Assembly: GCA_001801825.1 (NCBI GenBank)
Contig: MGYR01000068.1
Location: 1 to 6,582 of the forward strand
From: Gammaproteobacteria bacterium RIFCSPLOWO2_02_FULL_56_15
GTDB lineage: Bacteria > Pseudomonadota > Gammaproteobacteria > Eutrophobiales > Eutrophobiaceae
DNA: 6,582 nucleotides
Direction: 5' to 3'
Of this stretch, positions 5,783 through 6,582 are shown one piece after another; position 1 is the stretch's first letter; each line of letters starts with the position of its first letter. The translations under genes were made by a program, and so were the position numbers. The notes beneath the pieces are model-generated. The model was not told the DNA's origin, ran no database searches, and saw only the letters and a list, made by a program, of their open reading frames with translations.

Positions 5783-6582
5783 ATGACCGAGACGAAAGTA
5801 TACCCGGTACCGGACCAGGTCCGGGCCAAAACCTGGATCACCAACGAGCAGTACCTGGAGATGTACCGACGATCCCTCGCAGATCCGGACGGGTTCTGGG
5901 CGGAGCAGGCGGAGCGCTTCGTAAGCTGGTTCAGCAAATGGAAGCGGGTGCAACAGTGGGACTTCACCGAGGCACGGATCCGCTGGTTCGAAGGGGCAAA
6001 ACTGAACGTCGCCTGGAACTGCCTGGATCGGCACCTTGCAAGCCGGGGAGATCAGACGGCCATACTCTGGGAGGGAGACGAACCGGGGACCGACCGGAAG
6101 ATCACTTACCGGGAACTGCACGAGCAGGTCTGCCGCCTGGCGAATGTCCTCAAGGCCCACGGCATCGGCAAGGGGGATTGCGTCTCGATCTACCTGCCGA
6201 TGATCCCCGAGACGGTGGTCGCCATGCTGGCCTGCGCCCGCATCGGCGCGATCCATTCCGTGGTCTTCGGCGGTTTCTCTGCGGAGGCCTTAAAGGACCG
6301 CATCCTCGATTCCGACTGCAAGCTGGTGATCACCGCCGATGAATCCCTGCGCGGCGGCCGCACCACGCCGTTGAAGGCGAATACCGACAAGGCGCTGCAG
6401 CACTGCCCCCACGTGCATACCGTAATCGTCGTCCGTCGCACCGGCGGCGAGATAGCCTGGCAGGAGGGCCGGGATGTCTGGTATCACCAGGCCGTGGAAG
6501 CTGCCTCCGCGGTCTGCCCGGCCCAGCCGATGGATGCCGAGGACCCGCTGTTCATTCTCTATACCTCGGGCTCCACGGGCAA
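5783..6582 (+). CDS. acs: Acs, acetyl-CoA synthetase (partial, 3' end outside window)
   Basis: Acs is an AMP-forming ligase that activates acetate in two steps, acetate plus ATP to acetyl-AMP and then to acetyl-CoA, feeding the TCA/glyoxylate cycles or lipid synthesis. The frame is open to the window edge, giving 266 complete codons of an expected 650 or so. Family segments appear in order: the N-terminal FWAEQAERF (38-46); KLNVAWNCLDRHL (73-85), typical of Acs; AILWEGDEP (93-101); the acyl-adenylate core around CARIGAIHSVVFGGFSAEAL (151-170); and LRGGR (189-193), whose Arg190 and Arg193 correspond to CoA-binding Arg191 and Arg194 of Salmonella Acs. The window ends inside the A3 phosphate-binding loop YTSGSTG (260-266). 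Propionyl-CoA synthetase (PrpE) is less likely, because the N-terminal third matches E. coli Acs closely. The acetylatable C-terminal lysine cannot be seen. It is divergent from lon across 164 bases. Confidence 0.95.
   Translation, partial: MTETKVYPVPDQVRAKTWITNEQYLEMYRRSLADPDGFWAEQAERFVSWFSKWKRVQQWDFTEARIRWFEGAKLNVAWNCLDRHLASRGDQTAILWEGDEPGTDRKITYRELHEQVCRLANVLKAHGIGKGDCVSIYLPMIPETVVAMLACARIGAIHSVVFGGFSAEALKDRILDSDCKLVITADESLRGGRTTPLKANTDKALQHCPHVHTVIVVRRTGGEIAWQEGRDVWYHQAVEAASAVCPAQPMDAEDPLFILYTSGSTG

Noticed and set aside
5624..6256. A 210-codon minus-strand frame overlapping the start of acs and the lon upstream region
   Set aside because: acs on the plus strand has a strong ribosome binding site and clear family motifs, and the antisense peptide resembles nothing I know. 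It also runs through the lon promoter region.

Overview
The window reads as an ordinary chromosomal stretch from a Gram-negative proteobacterium, most likely a gammaproteobacterium. The reasons are a FabA-type dehydratase very close to the E. coli protein, proteobacterial MetY and Acs, and a Lon paralogue with a divergent N domain. I cannot name a genus. The long-form IspG is more typical of alpha- and betaproteobacteria and of a few gammaproteobacterial lineages, so the assignment is not airtight. I see no insertion sequence, phage gene, CRISPR array, tRNA, rRNA or toxin-antitoxin module.

Layout: (1) 1-420, minus strand, the first 140 codons of fabA, whose 3' end lies before the window. (2) 421-596, a 176-base divergent intergenic region with candidate promoters both ways. 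(3) 597-3110, plus strand, a two-gene unit: metY (O-acetylhomoserine sulfhydrylase), then after 6 bases ispG (HMBPP synthase of the MEP isoprenoid pathway). (4) 3111-3200, a short convergent gap with a modest inverted repeat. (5) 3201-5618, minus strand, a complete Lon-family protease gene; an upstream TTG at 5702 would add 28 codons but is probably not the start. (6) 5619-5782, a second divergent intergenic region with a sigma-32-like candidate for lon and a sigma-70-like candidate for acs. (7) 5783-6582, plus strand, the first 266 codons of acs (acetyl-CoA synthetase), cut off inside its A3 nucleotide-binding motif.

The genes are metabolic and housekeeping: anaerobic-type unsaturated fatty acid synthesis (FabA), direct sulfhydrylation to homocysteine (MetY), isoprenoid precursor synthesis (IspG), protein quality control (Lon) and acetate activation (Acs). 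MetY releases acetate and Acs activates acetate, but this is at most a loose link. Nothing here looks like a new multi-gene system. The points worth a second look are the metY-ispG pairing with a long-form IspG, the identity and heat-shock-type control of the Lon paralogue, and the missing Shine-Dalgarno and very short predicted leader of fabA.
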